The position numbers and the translations under genes are program-made. From the NCBI RefSeq assembly GCF_003345525.1, contig NZ_QQNH01000008.1, positions 62,001 to 126,000 of the forward strand: 64,000 nucleotides of DNA, in the 5' to 3' direction. Every line of letters starts with the position of its first letter. Position 1 is the stretch's first letter. Below, in pieces: positions 8,312-17,444 of this stretch. The notes beneath the pieces were generated by a model, which was given only the letters and a program-made list of their open reading frames with translations, had not been told where the DNA came from and made no database searches. Source of the stretch: Pelagibacterium lacus. Lineage in GTDB: Bacteria; Pseudomonadota; Alphaproteobacteria; Rhizobiales; Devosiaceae.

Positions 8312-8381
8312 CCGGAGCGTCAACATCATGCAAACGGGACACCGGTTACCCCACCAAGAAAAAGGAAACGGGAACACCATC

Positions 8382-9134
8382 ATGAAAAAGCTCATCATTG
8401 CGGCCGCCACCCTGGCTGCCCTCTCAACCGCGGCATCGGCACAGGACGTCCTGCGCATCGGCACCGAGGGCGCTTACGCCCCCTGGAACTTCATCAACGA
8501 CGCCGGCGAACTGGCCGGCTTCGAGATCGACCTGGGCAATGCCATCTGCGAGCATACGGGCATGAGCTGCCAGTTCGTGCAGAGCGAATGGGACCCCATC
8601 ATCCCCAACCTCGTCGCCGGCAACTACGATGTGATCATGGCCGGCATGTCCATCACCGAGGAGCGCCTGGCGTCGATCAACTTCACCCAGGATTATTTCC
8701 CGCCCGATCCGTCCAAATATATCGTCATCACCGGCACCGAGCTCGATTTCGACAACCTCTCGGGGGCGCGCATCGGCGTCCAGAGCAGCACCATCCAGGC
8801 CGGGTATGTGCAGGAGAACTTCGCCGCCGATAACACCGTCGTCGAGTTCGCGACCTTCGACCAGTCCATCGCCGACCTGGCCGCGGGCAATGTCGACGTG
8901 GTGCTGGCGGACGGCTCGTCCCTTGAGCCGGTCGTCGCCAATTCCGGCGGCGCGCTGGAATTCATCGGCGAGGACGTACTCGTGGGTGGTGGCGTCGGCG
9001 GCGGGGTCCGCAAGGAAGACACCGCACTTCTCGCCACACTCGACGAAGCGCTCGACGCCCTCAAGGCCGATGGAACCGTCGATGCCCTGATCGCCAAGTG
9101 GTACGACGGCGCTGGTCCGTTCTACGCCGAATAA
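8382..9134 (+). CDS. Periplasmic polar amino acid-binding protein of the ABC importer
   Basis: Solute-binding protein of family 3 with 250 residues. A signal peptide with cleavage after ALSTAASA is clear. The mature part begins QDVLRIGTEGAYAPWNF and has the typical GFEIDLGNAIC, YDVIMAGMSITEER and IGVQSSTIQAGYV segments. It resembles lysine/arginine/ornithine- and opine-binding proteins (ArgT, OccT, NocT), so a basic amino acid or a derivative of one is the likely ligand. The start at 8382 has AAAGGAAACGGGA before it; longer frames upstream lack similarity. A perfect hairpin just after the stop probably favours this subunit over the permeases. Confidence 0.92.
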   Translation: MKKLIIAAATLAALSTAASAQDVLRIGTEGAYAPWNFINDAGELAGFEIDLGNAICEHTGMSCQFVQSEWDPIIPNLVAGNYDVIMAGMSITEERLASINFTQDYFPPDPSKYIVITGTELDFDNLSGARIGVQSSTIQAGYVQENFAADNTVVEFATFDQSIADLAAGNVDVVLADGSSLEPVVANSGGALEFIGEDVLVGGGVGGGVRKEDTALLATLDEALDALKADGTVDALIAKWYDGAGPFYAE

Positions 9135-9148
9135 CGTCCACTCATGCG

Positions 9149-9174
9149 GCCCCGACAACCTGCTGTCGGGGCCC
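9149..9174 (+). terminator. Intercistronic hairpin after the binding-protein gene (partial terminator or mRNA stabiliser)
   Basis: Perfect 10-base stem: GGCCCCGACA (9149-9158) pairs with TGTCGGGGCC (9165-9174) around a six-base loop. No T-run follows. The placement between binding protein and first permease is typical for attenuation that makes the periplasmic protein more abundant than the membrane subunits. Confidence 0.7.
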
Positions 9175-9192
9175 TAACGGCACGGCTTCCGC

Positions 9193-9993
9193 ATGGGCGA
9201 AGATCTGGCCTTCTGGTGGGGCTATCTCACCAATGGCAAACATCTCCAATGGTACGCCAGCTTCCGCTTCACGATCATGGCGGCGCTGTTTGGCGGCGTT
9301 CTGGCGTTGACCTTCGGCCTGCTCGGGGCCATGGCGCTGCGGTCCCGCTTCGCGGTGTTGCGCGGGATCGGCACCGTCTACGTCTCCATGGTGCGCGGCA
9401 TCCCCGACGTCTTGTTCTTCCTCTTCTTCCCGCTCGCTTTCGAGCAAGGGGTCGAATGGTTCGTCTCCATGTCGGTCTGCGGGCCCGATTCGACGCCCAA
9501 TGCCGGATGGCCGCCCTGCCGGGAGGCCAATTGGCTGCTCTCGACCCCGGAATATCTTACCCTCGCCTGCGTGTCCCTCGGCATCATCTATGGCGCCTTC
9601 ACCGCCAATGTGATCAACGGCGCCATGCGCGCCGTCCCCCGGGGCCAGCTCGAAGCCGCTCGGGCCTTCGGCATGAGCGACATGCAGGTCCTGACCCGCA
9701 TCCATATCCGCCAGATGTGGATCTACGCGCTCCCCGGACTATCCAATGTCTGGATGCTGCTGATCAAGGCGACCTCCCTGCTCTCGCTCCTGCAGATCGC
9801 CGACATTGTATGGTGGGCAGGCCAGCTGGGCTCGCCCAATTTCCTGCCCCAGGCCGGGCTGGTGCATGGTGACTGGCGCTGGGCCTATTTCATCGCGCTG
9901 TTCGTCTTCTATATCCTCGTGACGCTCCTGTCCGAGCGCGTGTTCCGGCGTCTCACCGCCTGGGCCCGGCGCGGCATGCCGGTGGAGGCGTAG
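9193..9993 (+). CDS. Polar amino acid ABC transporter permease 1 (HisQ/OccQ type)
   Basis: Inner-membrane permease of 266 residues with about five spans. The EAA loop that contacts the ATPase is visible as RGQLEAARAFGMSDMQV. The N-terminal part holds TMAALFGG-like transmembrane repeats, and YVSMVRGIPDVLFFLFF matches the HisMQ start of the permease fold. A short periplasmic insert around residues 97-115 carries two cysteines (VCGPDS and PPCREA) that could form a disulfide. It is followed after 2 bp by the partner permease. Together with the upstream ATPase and binding protein it forms a complete importer. Confidence 0.9.
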   Translation: MGEDLAFWWGYLTNGKHLQWYASFRFTIMAALFGGVLALTFGLLGAMALRSRFAVLRGIGTVYVSMVRGIPDVLFFLFFPLAFEQGVEWFVSMSVCGPDSTPNAGWPPCREANWLLSTPEYLTLACVSLGIIYGAFTANVINGAMRAVPRGQLEAARAFGMSDMQVLTRIHIRQMWIYALPGLSNVWMLLIKATSLLSLLQIADIVWWAGQLGSPNFLPQAGLVHGDWRWAYFIALFVFYILVTLLSERVFRRLTAWARRGMPVEA

Positions 9994-9995
9994 CC

Positions 9996-10754
9996 ATGGA
10001 CGCACTTCTCGCCATCTGGTCGGAAATTCCGCGCTACGGACAGCCCGCCCTCTTCAATCTCTATTTCGCGATTGCCTCGCTGCCCATCGGCTTTATCTTT
10101 GCGCTGGGCTTGGCCCTGGGCCGGAACAGCAACAACCGGGTCCTGAGGGGGCTGTGCTCCGGCTATATCTACGCCTTCCGAGGCTCACCGCTCTTTATCC
10201 AGTTCTTCATGTTCTATTCCATCATGTTGGCACTCAACCCCATATGGTGGCGCCCGATGGAACTCTCCTGGCTGATGATGAACCCGCTGTTCATCGGCCC
10301 CCTGGCACTGGTCATGAACACCGCCGCCTATACCGCCGAAATCCTCTATGGCGCCCTGCGCACAGTGCCGCGCGGCGAGCTCGAGGCCGCCCGGGCCTTC
10401 GGCATGTCCCGCACCCAGGTGTTCCGCACGGTGACCTGGCCCAACACGATCCGCATCGCATGGCCGGCCTACACCAATGAGGTGGTCTTCCTCTTCCATG
10501 CCACGGCGCTGGTCTATTTCACCCTGCCCGTCATCAATGCCCAGCGCGATATCATGAACACGGCCCAGCTCATGTTCGAGCGCGACTACAACGCCTTCCT
10601 GCATTTCTCGGTCGCGGCGATCTGGTTCCTCGCCATTTCCCTTTTGATCTTCTTCATCTTCGGCCGCATCTATGAGCGCCTGATGCGCCATCTTCCTCCC
10701 GATCAGGTGCCGGCCCGACCGCGCCTGCGCTTCCGCCCCAAATATATCCGGTAG
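9996..10754 (+). CDS. Polar amino acid ABC transporter permease 2 (HisM/OccM type)
   Basis: Second inner-membrane permease, 252 residues. It has the EAA motif RGELEAARAFGMSRTQVFR and YIYAFRGSPLFIQFF, the signature of the polar amino acid permease family. It forms a heterodimer with the HisQ-like subunit encoded immediately before it. The gene is followed by the aspartoacylase-like gene after 6 bp, so all five genes are likely co-transcribed. Confidence 0.9.
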   Translation: MDALLAIWSEIPRYGQPALFNLYFAIASLPIGFIFALGLALGRNSNNRVLRGLCSGYIYAFRGSPLFIQFFMFYSIMLALNPIWWRPMELSWLMMNPLFIGPLALVMNTAAYTAEILYGALRTVPRGELEAARAFGMSRTQVFRTVTWPNTIRIAWPAYTNEVVFLFHATALVYFTLPVINAQRDIMNTAQLMFERDYNAFLHFSVAAIWFLAISLLIFFIFGRIYERLMRHLPPDQVPARPRLRFRPKYIR

Positions 10755-10760
10755 GCCGCA

Positions 10761-11897
10761 ATGACCCTGCAACGCCAGACCCACCATATCGAAACCGACG
10801 CGCCCGGAGCCGTGGCCGAACTGACCATCTTCCGCATCGGTCCGGCGGACGCCGCGCAAAAGGTCTATCTCCAGGCCGCCCTTCATGCCGATGAACAGCC
10901 CGGCATCATGGCCTTGCACCACCTCCTCCCCATGCTGCAGGCGGCGGAGGAAAAGGGCGAACTCAAGGCCCGCTTCTCCATCCTGCCCATGGTCAATCCC
11001 CTGGGCATGGGCCAGCGCCTGTTCGAGGAGCATGCCGGGCGTTACCATTTCCGCTCCGGCACCAATTTCAACCGCCGCTGGCCCGATCTCTTCGCCGCCA
11101 TCGGCGATACCGTCGCCGGACGCCTCACCGACGATGCCGGTGCCAATGTCACGATGATCCGTCAAACGGTCTGGGAATGGCTTGACGCACAAAAGCCACT
11201 GACGGCATTGCAAAAGCTCCGCCACCTCGTGATGACCGAGGCCCATGACGCCGATTACGTCCTCGATCTGCATTGCGACAACGAAGCCCTCGTCCACCTG
11301 TTCGTGACCCCCGACTCCATGGCCGAGTTGGGGGAGTTGGCCGACCATATGGGTTCGGCCGCGCAACTGACCGCCGAGGATTCGGGCGGCGGCTCGTTCG
11401 ACGAGGTCTGGCCCTCGCTCTGGAGGCGCCTGCGGGCCGCCCATCCGAAAAGGCCGATCCCCTTTTCGGCTCGCGCCGCGACCCTTGAATACAGGGGGCG
11501 CCATGACGTCTTCGATGCGATGGGAGAACAGGATGCGAGGGGTCTGTTCGCCTTCTTCCAGGCCAAGGGGCTGGTTTCCGGAACGCCTCCGACCGTGGAG
11601 CGCGCGCCCGCGCCGCTTCCCCTCGCCGCGACCGAAATGCTGCGCGTCGACCGCGCCGGTCTCCTCGCCTATCGGGTTGAACTCGGCGAATACGTGGAAA
11701 AGGGTCAGCCCATCGCCGATCTGATCGCGCTCCATGGGCCCGAGGCCTTTGTCCGCCGCACCCCGGTTTGCGCCAACACCTCCGGCCGCGTCATCTCCCG
11801 CAATATGAGCAAATTCGTCCTCCCGGGCAATTCGATCGCCAAGATCGTTGGCTCCGACCCCTTGCCCGGGCGCGAAGGCTATCTCTTGGAAGACTGA
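10761..11897 (+). CDS. Succinylglutamate desuccinylase / aspartoacylase family zinc hydrolase
   Basis: M14-like zinc amidohydrolase of 378 residues. The zinc motif HxxE is seen in AALHADEQPG and the third ligand in DYVLDLHCDNEAL. Members remove acyl groups from amino acids (AstE, aspartoacylase, DoeB). A C-terminal segment after about residue 295 (RVELGEYVEKGQPIADLI) looks like the beta-barrel extension common in the family. Its place as last gene of an amino acid importer operon suggests that the imported compound is an N-acylated or otherwise amide-linked amino acid that is deacylated inside the cell. No ectoine genes are adjacent, so a DoeB role is not supported. Substrate unknown. Confidence 0.82.
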   Translation: MTLQRQTHHIETDAPGAVAELTIFRIGPADAAQKVYLQAALHADEQPGIMALHHLLPMLQAAEEKGELKARFSILPMVNPLGMGQRLFEEHAGRYHFRSGTNFNRRWPDLFAAIGDTVAGRLTDDAGANVTMIRQTVWEWLDAQKPLTALQKLRHLVMTEAHDADYVLDLHCDNEALVHLFVTPDSMAELGELADHMGSAAQLTAEDSGGGSFDEVWPSLWRRLRAAHPKRPIPFSARAATLEYRGRHDVFDAMGEQDARGLFAFFQAKGLVSGTPPTVERAPAPLPLAATEMLRVDRAGLLAYRVELGEYVEKGQPIADLIALHGPEAFVRRTPVCANTSGRVISRNMSKFVLPGNSIAKIVGSDPLPGREGYLLED

Positions 11898-12511
11898 TCG
11901 CGCACCGGCGCATAAACGAAACGCGGCATTTCGATCTTGAAGGCGATGGCCAGCGCTCGCAGGCCGAACCCGATCGCCATGGCCACGATGGTCACCAGTT
12001 CGGCCGGAAAACCCGCCTGGATGCCGAAGAAATAGAGGCAGGCCGTGATGGCCGATACCGTGGCATAGAGCTCGCCGGCGAACAACAGCGGCACATCGTT
12101 GCACAACACGTCCCGCAATACGCCCCCCACGCATCCTGTGATCATGCCCGCCACGATGACGATCAACGCCGGCTGGCCCATCTCCATGGCCACCATGCAG
12201 CCCGAGATCGTGAACACCACCAGCCCCACCGCATCGAGCAGCAGGAAGGTGAGCTTGAGCCATTCCATCACCCGGGCCACCACGATGGTGAACAGCGCCG
12301 CGGCAGTGGTCACCAGCAGATAGGCGGGCTGTTCCACCCAGATCAGCGGATAGTGCCCCAGCAGCACGTCGCGCGTAGTCCCGCCTCCGAGCGCCGTGAC
12401 GCAACCGAGGACGCAAACGCCAAACCAGTCCATGTTGCGCCGCCCGGCCGCCAGCGCTGCGGTCATGGATTCCGCCGCCAGGGCAATGACGAAGATAATC
12501 TGAAACAGCAT
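11879..12511 (-). CDS. TRIC-type cation channel family protein (UPF0126, YadS/YicG-like)
   Basis: Small membrane protein of 210 residues with seven predicted spans made of two internal repeats. Each repeat has the hallmark glycine-rich kink: CVTALGGGTTRDVLLG and GCVGGVLRDVLCNDVP. Bacterial TRIC homologues form trimeric monovalent cation channels; the physiological role is unsettled. The start MLFQIIFVIALAAE at 12511 is chosen because the longer frame (to 12574) adds residues without family similarity. Its end overlaps the convergent hydrolase gene by 19 bp. It lies 80 bp after yehW in the same direction and might be co-transcribed with the osmoprotectant operon, which would suit an ion-related role. 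Confidence 0.85.
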   Translation of the reverse strand: MLFQIIFVIALAAESMTAALAAGRRNMDWFGVCVLGCVTALGGGTTRDVLLGHYPLIWVEQPAYLLVTTAAALFTIVVARVMEWLKLTFLLLDAVGLVVFTISGCMVAMEMGQPALIVIVAGMITGCVGGVLRDVLCNDVPLLFAGELYATVSAITACLYFFGIQAGFPAELVTIVAMAIGFGLRALAIAFKIEMPRFVYAPVRDQSSKR

Positions 12512-12591
12512 TGGAGGCTCCTTGTCCGCGCCGCCCGAGTGTGACCGAGAGAGCCATGGAGCGTAAAGCGCCATCGCGCAAGCGCCGCGTG

Positions 12592-13356
12592 TCAGGATAC
12601 GGACGTCTCGAAGTCCCTTGCCGCCCCGCCTGTGCGGCGCGTCACCAGACTTTCGAAGGCGACGAAGCCGTCATGGATCAAAACCGCCAGGGCGCCCACG
12701 ACCAGCCCGCCCTGCAAGACGAACGCCGTATTGCCCGACAGCAGCCCGGCGATGATCACCTCCCCCAGTGTGCGCGCCGCGACCGTAGACCCGATGGTTG
12801 CCGTCGACAGCGAGATCACCGCCGACAGCCGGATACCGGCGAGGATCACCGGAAAGGCCAGCGGCAATTCCACCTGCACCAGCCTCTGCCAGCCCGTCAT
12901 CCCCGATCCGCGCGCCGCTTCGCGCACGGCGGGCGACAATCCGGTCAGCGCGGTGAGCGCGTTTTCAAAGATCGGCAAGAGGCCATAGAGAAACAGCGCC
13001 ACCAGCGTCGGCCCCGTTCCGAAACCAAGCACCGGCACCGCCAGGGCCAGAACAGCGACCGGCGGGAAAGTCTGCCCGATATTGGCGACGGCGCGCGAGA
13101 GCGGCAGGAATTCCTCCCCGAACGGCCTGGTAACGAGAATGGCGAAACCGACCGCAATCACCGTGGCCGCAAGCGTGGCCACCGCCACGATGCCCAGATG
13201 GCTCAGTGTCAGCGACAGGATCGAGGTCTGGGTATAGATCGGGGGCGCATCGAATCGGGTCAGCGGCGCGAACAGCGGCGCAAAACCCTGCGGCGCGATG
13301 ATGAACGCGACGAGCAGTGCCAGAACGATCAGCCGGAGGACGAGCACGATCCTCAT
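12592..13356 (-). CDS. yehW: Osmoprotectant ABC transporter permease, YehW type
   Basis: Inner-membrane permease of 254 residues from the glycine betaine/choline (OpuCB/OpuBB) group. EAA-type loop VREAARGSGMTGWQRLVQVE and FPVILAGIRLSAVISLSTATIG are diagnostic. The start is set at 13356, where its ATG overlaps the ATPase stop as ATGA; a longer frame to 13383 is less likely. It is the fourth gene in the order osmF, yehY, yehX, yehW, identical to the E. coli osmF-yehYXW operon. The E. coli system transports betaine with low affinity, so the real substrate here is not settled. Confidence 0.85.
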   Translation of the reverse strand: MRIVLVLRLIVLALLVAFIIAPQGFAPLFAPLTRFDAPPIYTQTSILSLTLSHLGIVAVATLAATVIAVGFAILVTRPFGEEFLPLSRAVANIGQTFPPVAVLALAVPVLGFGTGPTLVALFLYGLLPIFENALTALTGLSPAVREAARGSGMTGWQRLVQVELPLAFPVILAGIRLSAVISLSTATIGSTVAARTLGEVIIAGLLSGNTAFVLQGGLVVGALAVLIHDGFVAFESLVTRRTGGAARDFETSVS

Positions 13357-14288
13357 GGCTGGCGCGTCGCCGCTTTTTCGCATGCCGCGCGCGTCACCCG
13401 CCCGACCAACGCGCCAGCGCGGCTGACCGGCAATGCAGCGCGGCGCGACCAGAGCATTTCCGCATAGGCCTCGCGGAGCGACGCCGTGTCGACGATCGGG
13501 GTGCCTTCAGCCTCTCCTGCTTCCAACGCCTCCGCCACCGTCCGCAGCGAAAGCAGCCGGAAGGCCCGATCGCCCGTCCCCAGCATGGCGAGGACGAAAT
13601 CGTCGGCCGGGGCAGCGATGATCTCCTCAGGCCGTGCATATTGGCGCACCCTGCCTTCGCTCATCACCGCGATCCGATTGCCCAGCCGCACCGCCTCGTC
13701 CATATCGTGGGTCACAAGGACGATGGTGGTCCCCAGTCGCCGCTGGATGTCCAGCAGGTCCTCCTGCGCCTTATGGCGAATGATCGGATCGAGCGCCCCG
13801 AACGGTTCGTCCATCAGCAGCACGGATGGCCCCGCAGCCAGCGCTCGCGCCACCCCCACACGCTGCTTCTGCCCGCCCGACAGTTCATGCGGCATACGCT
13901 TGCGGTACTCGGCGGGATCGAGCTGGAAGAGGGCAAGCAATTCGTCCACGCGCTCGGAAATCATGCGCTTGTCCCACCCCAGCAGCCTCGGAACGGTGGC
14001 GATGTTACGGGCCACGTCCTGATGCGGGAACAGACCGTGCCCCTGGATGGCGTAGCCGATATGGCGGCGCAGTTCATGGGCCGGCACGTCCCGATTGTCG
14101 CGGCCGTCGATGCGGATGCTGCCCGAACTGGGCTCGACCAGCCGGTTGATCATCCGCAGCAGTGTCGTCTTGCCCGAGCCCGACGTACCCACGATGGCCG
14201 CAATCTCGCCCGCCGGCACAGTAAGCGTCACATCGTCCACCACGGCGCGGCCATCATAGAGCTTGGTAAGGTTTTCGATCTCGATCAT
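13353..14288 (-). CDS. yehX: Osmoprotectant ABC transporter ATP-binding subunit, YehX type
   Basis: ATPase of 311 residues. Walker A GTSGSGKTTLLRM, signature LSGGQKQRVGVARALA, Walker B VLLMDEPFGALDP and H-loop TIVLVTHDMDEA are all intact. The region after residue 230 (MLGTGDRAFRLLSLRTV to the end) is shorter than the two CBS domains of OpuA-type ATPases and resembles the OpuCA/YehX group. It overlaps both neighbours by ATGA junctions, pointing to tight translational coupling of the transporter genes. Confidence 0.88.
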   Translation of the reverse strand: MIEIENLTKLYDGRAVVDDVTLTVPAGEIAAIVGTSGSGKTTLLRMINRLVEPSSGSIRIDGRDNRDVPAHELRRHIGYAIQGHGLFPHQDVARNIATVPRLLGWDKRMISERVDELLALFQLDPAEYRKRMPHELSGGQKQRVGVARALAAGPSVLLMDEPFGALDPIIRHKAQEDLLDIQRRLGTTIVLVTHDMDEAVRLGNRIAVMSEGRVRQYARPEEIIAAPADDFVLAMLGTGDRAFRLLSLRTVAEALEAGEAEGTPIVDTASLREAYAEMLWSRRAALPVSRAGALVGRVTRAACEKAATRQP

Positions 14289-15460
14289 GCGATGCCTTTA
14301 CGGCTCAGTTCGACGCCGGCGTCGAGGATGATGGCGGCGGTAAACGCCATGGCCACCGCCGGAATGGCCCCCAGCAGCACCAGGGGCATGGCGGTCTGGG
14401 CGATGCCTTGGAAAACGAAGATGCCCAGCCCGCCACCCCCGATCAGCCCGGCGATCACCGCCAGCCCAATATTCTGCACGAGGACAATGCGGATGCCGGT
14501 GAGGATCACCGGGAAGGCCAGCGGCAGCAAAATCTCGGCCATGCGCTGAGCTCCGGTCATGCCCATGCCGCGCGCCGCCTCGCTGGCATCGCGCGGCACG
14601 CCTTCGAGCCCGACCACGGTATTGGAGACCATGGGCAGGAGCGAATAGGCAAACAGCGCCACGAAGGCCGGCGCGACGCCGATGCCTGCAATCCCCAGGG
14701 CCGAGGCGCCGGGAATATTGGCGCCGATCCACGCCATGGGCGCGATCAGCAGGCCGAACAGCGCAATCGAGGGAATGGTCTGGACGATGTTGAGCACGCC
14801 CAGCACGGCCCCTCTTACCTTGGGCAGGCTGTAGCAGACGATCCCTACCGGAACCCCGACCACGATCGCGGCCCCTACCGCGCCGAAGGCGAGGAACAGA
14901 TGGGTATTGAGTTCGCGCCAGAACGCAGCGCTTCGGCTCTGATACTCACGCATGGCGGCCAGATCGTCCCAGATCCCGCTCGCCAATATCGCGACCACGG
15001 CCACAATGACCGCGACCAGCACACCGAGCCGCGCGACCGGCCCCAATCTGAGCCGGGCCAGTCCATCGGTCGCCGCGAGGGCCAGCGCGAAGCCCATGAG
15101 CCAGAAGCCGGACCCCGGCGATATGCGCGCGAAACTGTCCCCCGGTGAAAGGACGGAACTGGCGCCGAGGCCCACTGCGATCGCAAGGCCCAGCAGCGCC
15201 GCCGAGGCCGTGCCCAGCCGGACGATGGGAGCCGTGCGGAACAGCAAGACCCCGAACGCAATGGTCAGCGCCGCCATCATCGGCCAGCCGCCCGCGCCCG
15301 GCGCCTGCCAGATCATCAGCGGTTCGCCCGGCACGATGCGATTGGCCCGCGACGCAAGAAAGGGCTGAGCGTAGAGTGCAAACAGCCCGAGCGCGGCAAT
15401 CACCACACCGAGCTTGTCGAAGCGCTGCTGCACCGGGGAAAGGAAACGGATGGCGATCAC
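14285..15460 (-). CDS. yehY: Osmoprotectant ABC transporter permease, YehY type
   Basis: Permease of 391 residues, longer than a normal OpuCB subunit because of an N-terminal hydrophobic extension of several spans (residues 1-180), as in E. coli YehY (about 385 residues). The C-terminal half contains the permease core: VPVGIVCYSLPKVRG, VQTIPSIALFGLLIAPMAWI and the EAA loop DASEAARGMGMTGAQRM. It pairs with YehW. Its stop overlaps the ATPase start by four bases; it begins 51 bp after osmF. Confidence 0.88.
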   Translation of the reverse strand: MIAIRFLSPVQQRFDKLGVVIAALGLFALYAQPFLASRANRIVPGEPLMIWQAPGAGGWPMMAALTIAFGVLLFRTAPIVRLGTASAALLGLAIAVGLGASSVLSPGDSFARISPGSGFWLMGFALALAATDGLARLRLGPVARLGVLVAVIVAVVAILASGIWDDLAAMREYQSRSAAFWRELNTHLFLAFGAVGAAIVVGVPVGIVCYSLPKVRGAVLGVLNIVQTIPSIALFGLLIAPMAWIGANIPGASALGIAGIGVAPAFVALFAYSLLPMVSNTVVGLEGVPRDASEAARGMGMTGAQRMAEILLPLAFPVILTGIRIVLVQNIGLAVIAGLIGGGGLGIFVFQGIAQTAMPLVLLGAIPAVAMAFTAAIILDAGVELSRKGIA

Positions 15461-15511
15461 GAGGGAGCGGAAACGGATCGGGGCCCCGCGCGATGCGGCG
15501 CCCCAAAGCCC

Positions 15512-16456
15512 TTAGAGGAAGCCGTTTTCGCTGAGATAGCTCTCGGCCACCATCTCGGCCGGCTCGCCTCCGAGCTGCACGCGGCCATTGAGCTCCTGAA
15601 GCGTCTCGATGCTCAACCCCTCAAAAACGGGGGCGAGGATATCGGCGATAGCCGGGTATTGCTCGAGCACCGCCGCGCGGACGATCGGCGCGGGATTGTA
15701 GACCGGCTGCACGCCCTGGTCGTCCTCCATGACCACGAGGCCGGACGGCGCGATGCCGCCATCGGTGCCATAGACCATGGCCGCATTGGCCCCGGAAGTC
15801 TGGTTGGCCGCCGCGGCGATGGTCGCTGCCGTATCCCCGCCCGAGAGCTGGATCAACTGGTCGGAGGACAACTCGAAACCGTAGACGTCCTGAAAGGCCG
15901 GCAGGGCCGCAGCCGAGGTCACGAATTCCGACGACGCCGCAAGGATGATGTCGCCACCCCCGGCGATGTATCGTCCGAAATCCGAAAGCGTCGCCAGCCC
16001 GTTCTCCTGGGCGATCTCCGCCCGTACGGCGATACCCCACGTGTTGTTGGCCGGCGCCGGCGCCAGCCAGACGATGCCGTTTTCCGCGAGGTCGAGTTCG
16101 GCGACACGTTTATAGCCGGCCTGCGCGTCGTTCCAGATCGGATCCTCCGCTTCGTTGAAGAAGAAGGCGCCATTGCCGGTATATTCGGGATAGATATCGA
16201 TCTGGCCGGCTGCGATAGCCTCGCGCACGATCGACGTCGCGCCGAGCTGGATGCGATTCTCGACGGCGATGTCATTGGCCTCCAGCATCTTGTAGATGAT
16301 ATTGCCCAGGACGCCGCCCTCGGTATCGATCTTGGAGGATACGACGACCTGCCCATGAGCGGCCGAGGTCAGCGCAGCCGCAAGGGCAGCGCCGGCGAGT
16401 GTGGAAATGATGCGCAATGGATGTCTCCCGGTTGCTGCTGGCTGCTGGTCATGCAT
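15512..16456 (-). CDS. osmF: Periplasmic osmoprotectant-binding protein, OsmF/YehZ type
   Basis: Binding protein of 314 residues from the OpuAC/OpuBC fold. A signal peptide is visible (HPLRIISTLAGAALAAALTSAAHG), and the mature protein begins near VVVSSKIDTEGGVLGNIIY. Family segments include AAGQIDIYPEYTGNGAFFF and NTWGIAVR. First gene of the osmF-yehYXW operon. The 87 bp gap from folD holds a weak hairpin and must contain the osmF promoter if the operon is separate. No sigma-specific promoter could be recognised. Confidence 0.85.
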   Translation of the reverse strand: MHDQQPAATGRHPLRIISTLAGAALAAALTSAAHGQVVVSSKIDTEGGVLGNIIYKMLEANDIAVENRIQLGATSIVREAIAAGQIDIYPEYTGNGAFFFNEAEDPIWNDAQAGYKRVAELDLAENGIVWLAPAPANNTWGIAVRAEIAQENGLATLSDFGRYIAGGGDIILAASSEFVTSAAALPAFQDVYGFELSSDQLIQLSGGDTAATIAAAANQTSGANAAMVYGTDGGIAPSGLVVMEDDQGVQPVYNPAPIVRAAVLEQYPAIADILAPVFEGLSIETLQELNGRVQLGGEPAEMVAESYLSENGFL

Positions 16457-16517
16457 TCGCGTCCCGTCAGCCTACAGGCTGAGACCGGGATGACCACCCC
16501 TCGCGGGAGAAATAATC

Positions 16518-16536
16518 GGGAACGGAATTTGTTCCC
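16518..16536 (-). terminator. Weak terminator-like hairpin after folD
   Basis: GGGAAC (16518-16523) pairs with GTTCCC (16531-16536) around seven bases. On the minus strand it is followed by GATTATTT, which is T-rich but not a full T-run. It could end the folD transcript before osmF. Confidence 0.4.
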
Positions 16537-16543
16537 TTTGTGA

Positions 16544-17434
16544 TCAGTGCCTTGCCACGCTCTGCTCGGCGGCCAGAAGCGTATTGGCCATCAGCATGGC
16601 GATGGTCATGGGGCCGACCCCACCCGGCACGGGAGTGATGGCGCCGGCGCGCTGGCTGGCGGACGCGAAATCGACATCCCCCACCAGCCGGGTCTTGCCC
16701 TCGCCCTTTTCCGGGGCCGGGATGCGGTTGATTCCCACATCGATCACCGTGGCACCGGGCTTGATCCATTCGCCCCGCACGAATTCGGGCTTGCCGATGG
16801 CGGCCACCACGATGTCGGCACGCCCCACAAGGGCCGGCAGGTCCCGGGTCCGCGAATGAGCGACGGTGACCGTTGCATTGGCGTGCTGGAGCAGCGCCGC
16901 CACCGGACGGCCGACGAGATTGGAGCGTCCGATCACCACCGCATCGAGCCCCGACACCCCATCGGGATACACCGTCGCCAGTAATTCCATCGAACCCTTG
17001 GGCGTGCACGGCACCAGCGTCCTGTCGACCTGGCCGGAAGCCAGCCGCCCGATGGAGATGTCGTGCAACCCGTCCACGTCCTTGGCCGGGTCGAGCGCGC
17101 CGATGGTGGTGCGCTCATCGAGATGGCCGGGAAGCGGCAATTGGACGAGGATGCCGTGAATGGCCGGATCGGCATTGAGCCGGGCGATCAGCGCCAGGAG
17201 GTCCTGCTGCGTGGTCTCGGCGGACAGCGTATGCTGGATCGAATGGAACCCGCATTCCCTGGCCATGCGCCCCTTGGAGGCGACATAGACCTGGCTGGCA
17301 GGGTCCTCGCCCACCAGCACTACCGCCAGCCCCGGCGGGGTGCCCTGCGCGGCGGTGAAGGCGGCAGAGCCGGCCTTCACCCGCTCGATCGCCGCTGCGG
17401 CGATGGCCTTGCCGTCGATGATCGTTGCGATCAT
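16544..17434 (-). CDS. folD: Bifunctional methylenetetrahydrofolate dehydrogenase / methenyltetrahydrofolate cyclohydrolase
   Basis: Interconverts 5,10-methylene-, methenyl- and 10-formyl-tetrahydrofolate with NADP. 296 residues, as usual. The catalytic YxxxK is in [14 protein letters not shown]; other family motifs are [35 protein letters not shown] and [10 protein letters not shown]. The start at 17434 has AAGGAT upstream; the longer frame would run into purU. It follows purU by only 10 bp, so the two form a formate-releasing one-carbon branch: FolD makes formyl-THF and PurU hydrolyses it. Confidence 0.96.
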   Translation of the reverse strand: MIATIIDGKAIAAAAIERVKAGSAAFTAAQGTPPGLAVVLVGEDPASQVYVASKGRMARECGFHSIQHTLSAETTQQDLLALIARLNADPAIHGILVQLPLPGHLDERTTIGALDPAKDVDGLHDISIGRLASGQVDRTLVPCTPKGSMELLATVYPDGVSGLDAVVIGRSNLVGRPVAALLQHANATVTVAHSRTRDLPALVGRADIVVAAIGKPEFVRGEWIKPGATVIDVGINRIPAPEKGEGKTRLVGDVDFASASQRAGAITPVPGGVGPMTIAMLMANTLLAAEQSVARH

Positions 17435-17444
17435 GGCAAAATCC

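Noticed and set aside
10185-12581. A 798-codon open frame on the minus strand opposite the permease and deacylase genes
   Set aside because: It is antisense to well-supported genes, has histidine/glycine/arginine-rich shadow composition and no family similarity; in GC-rich DNA such antisense frames are common.
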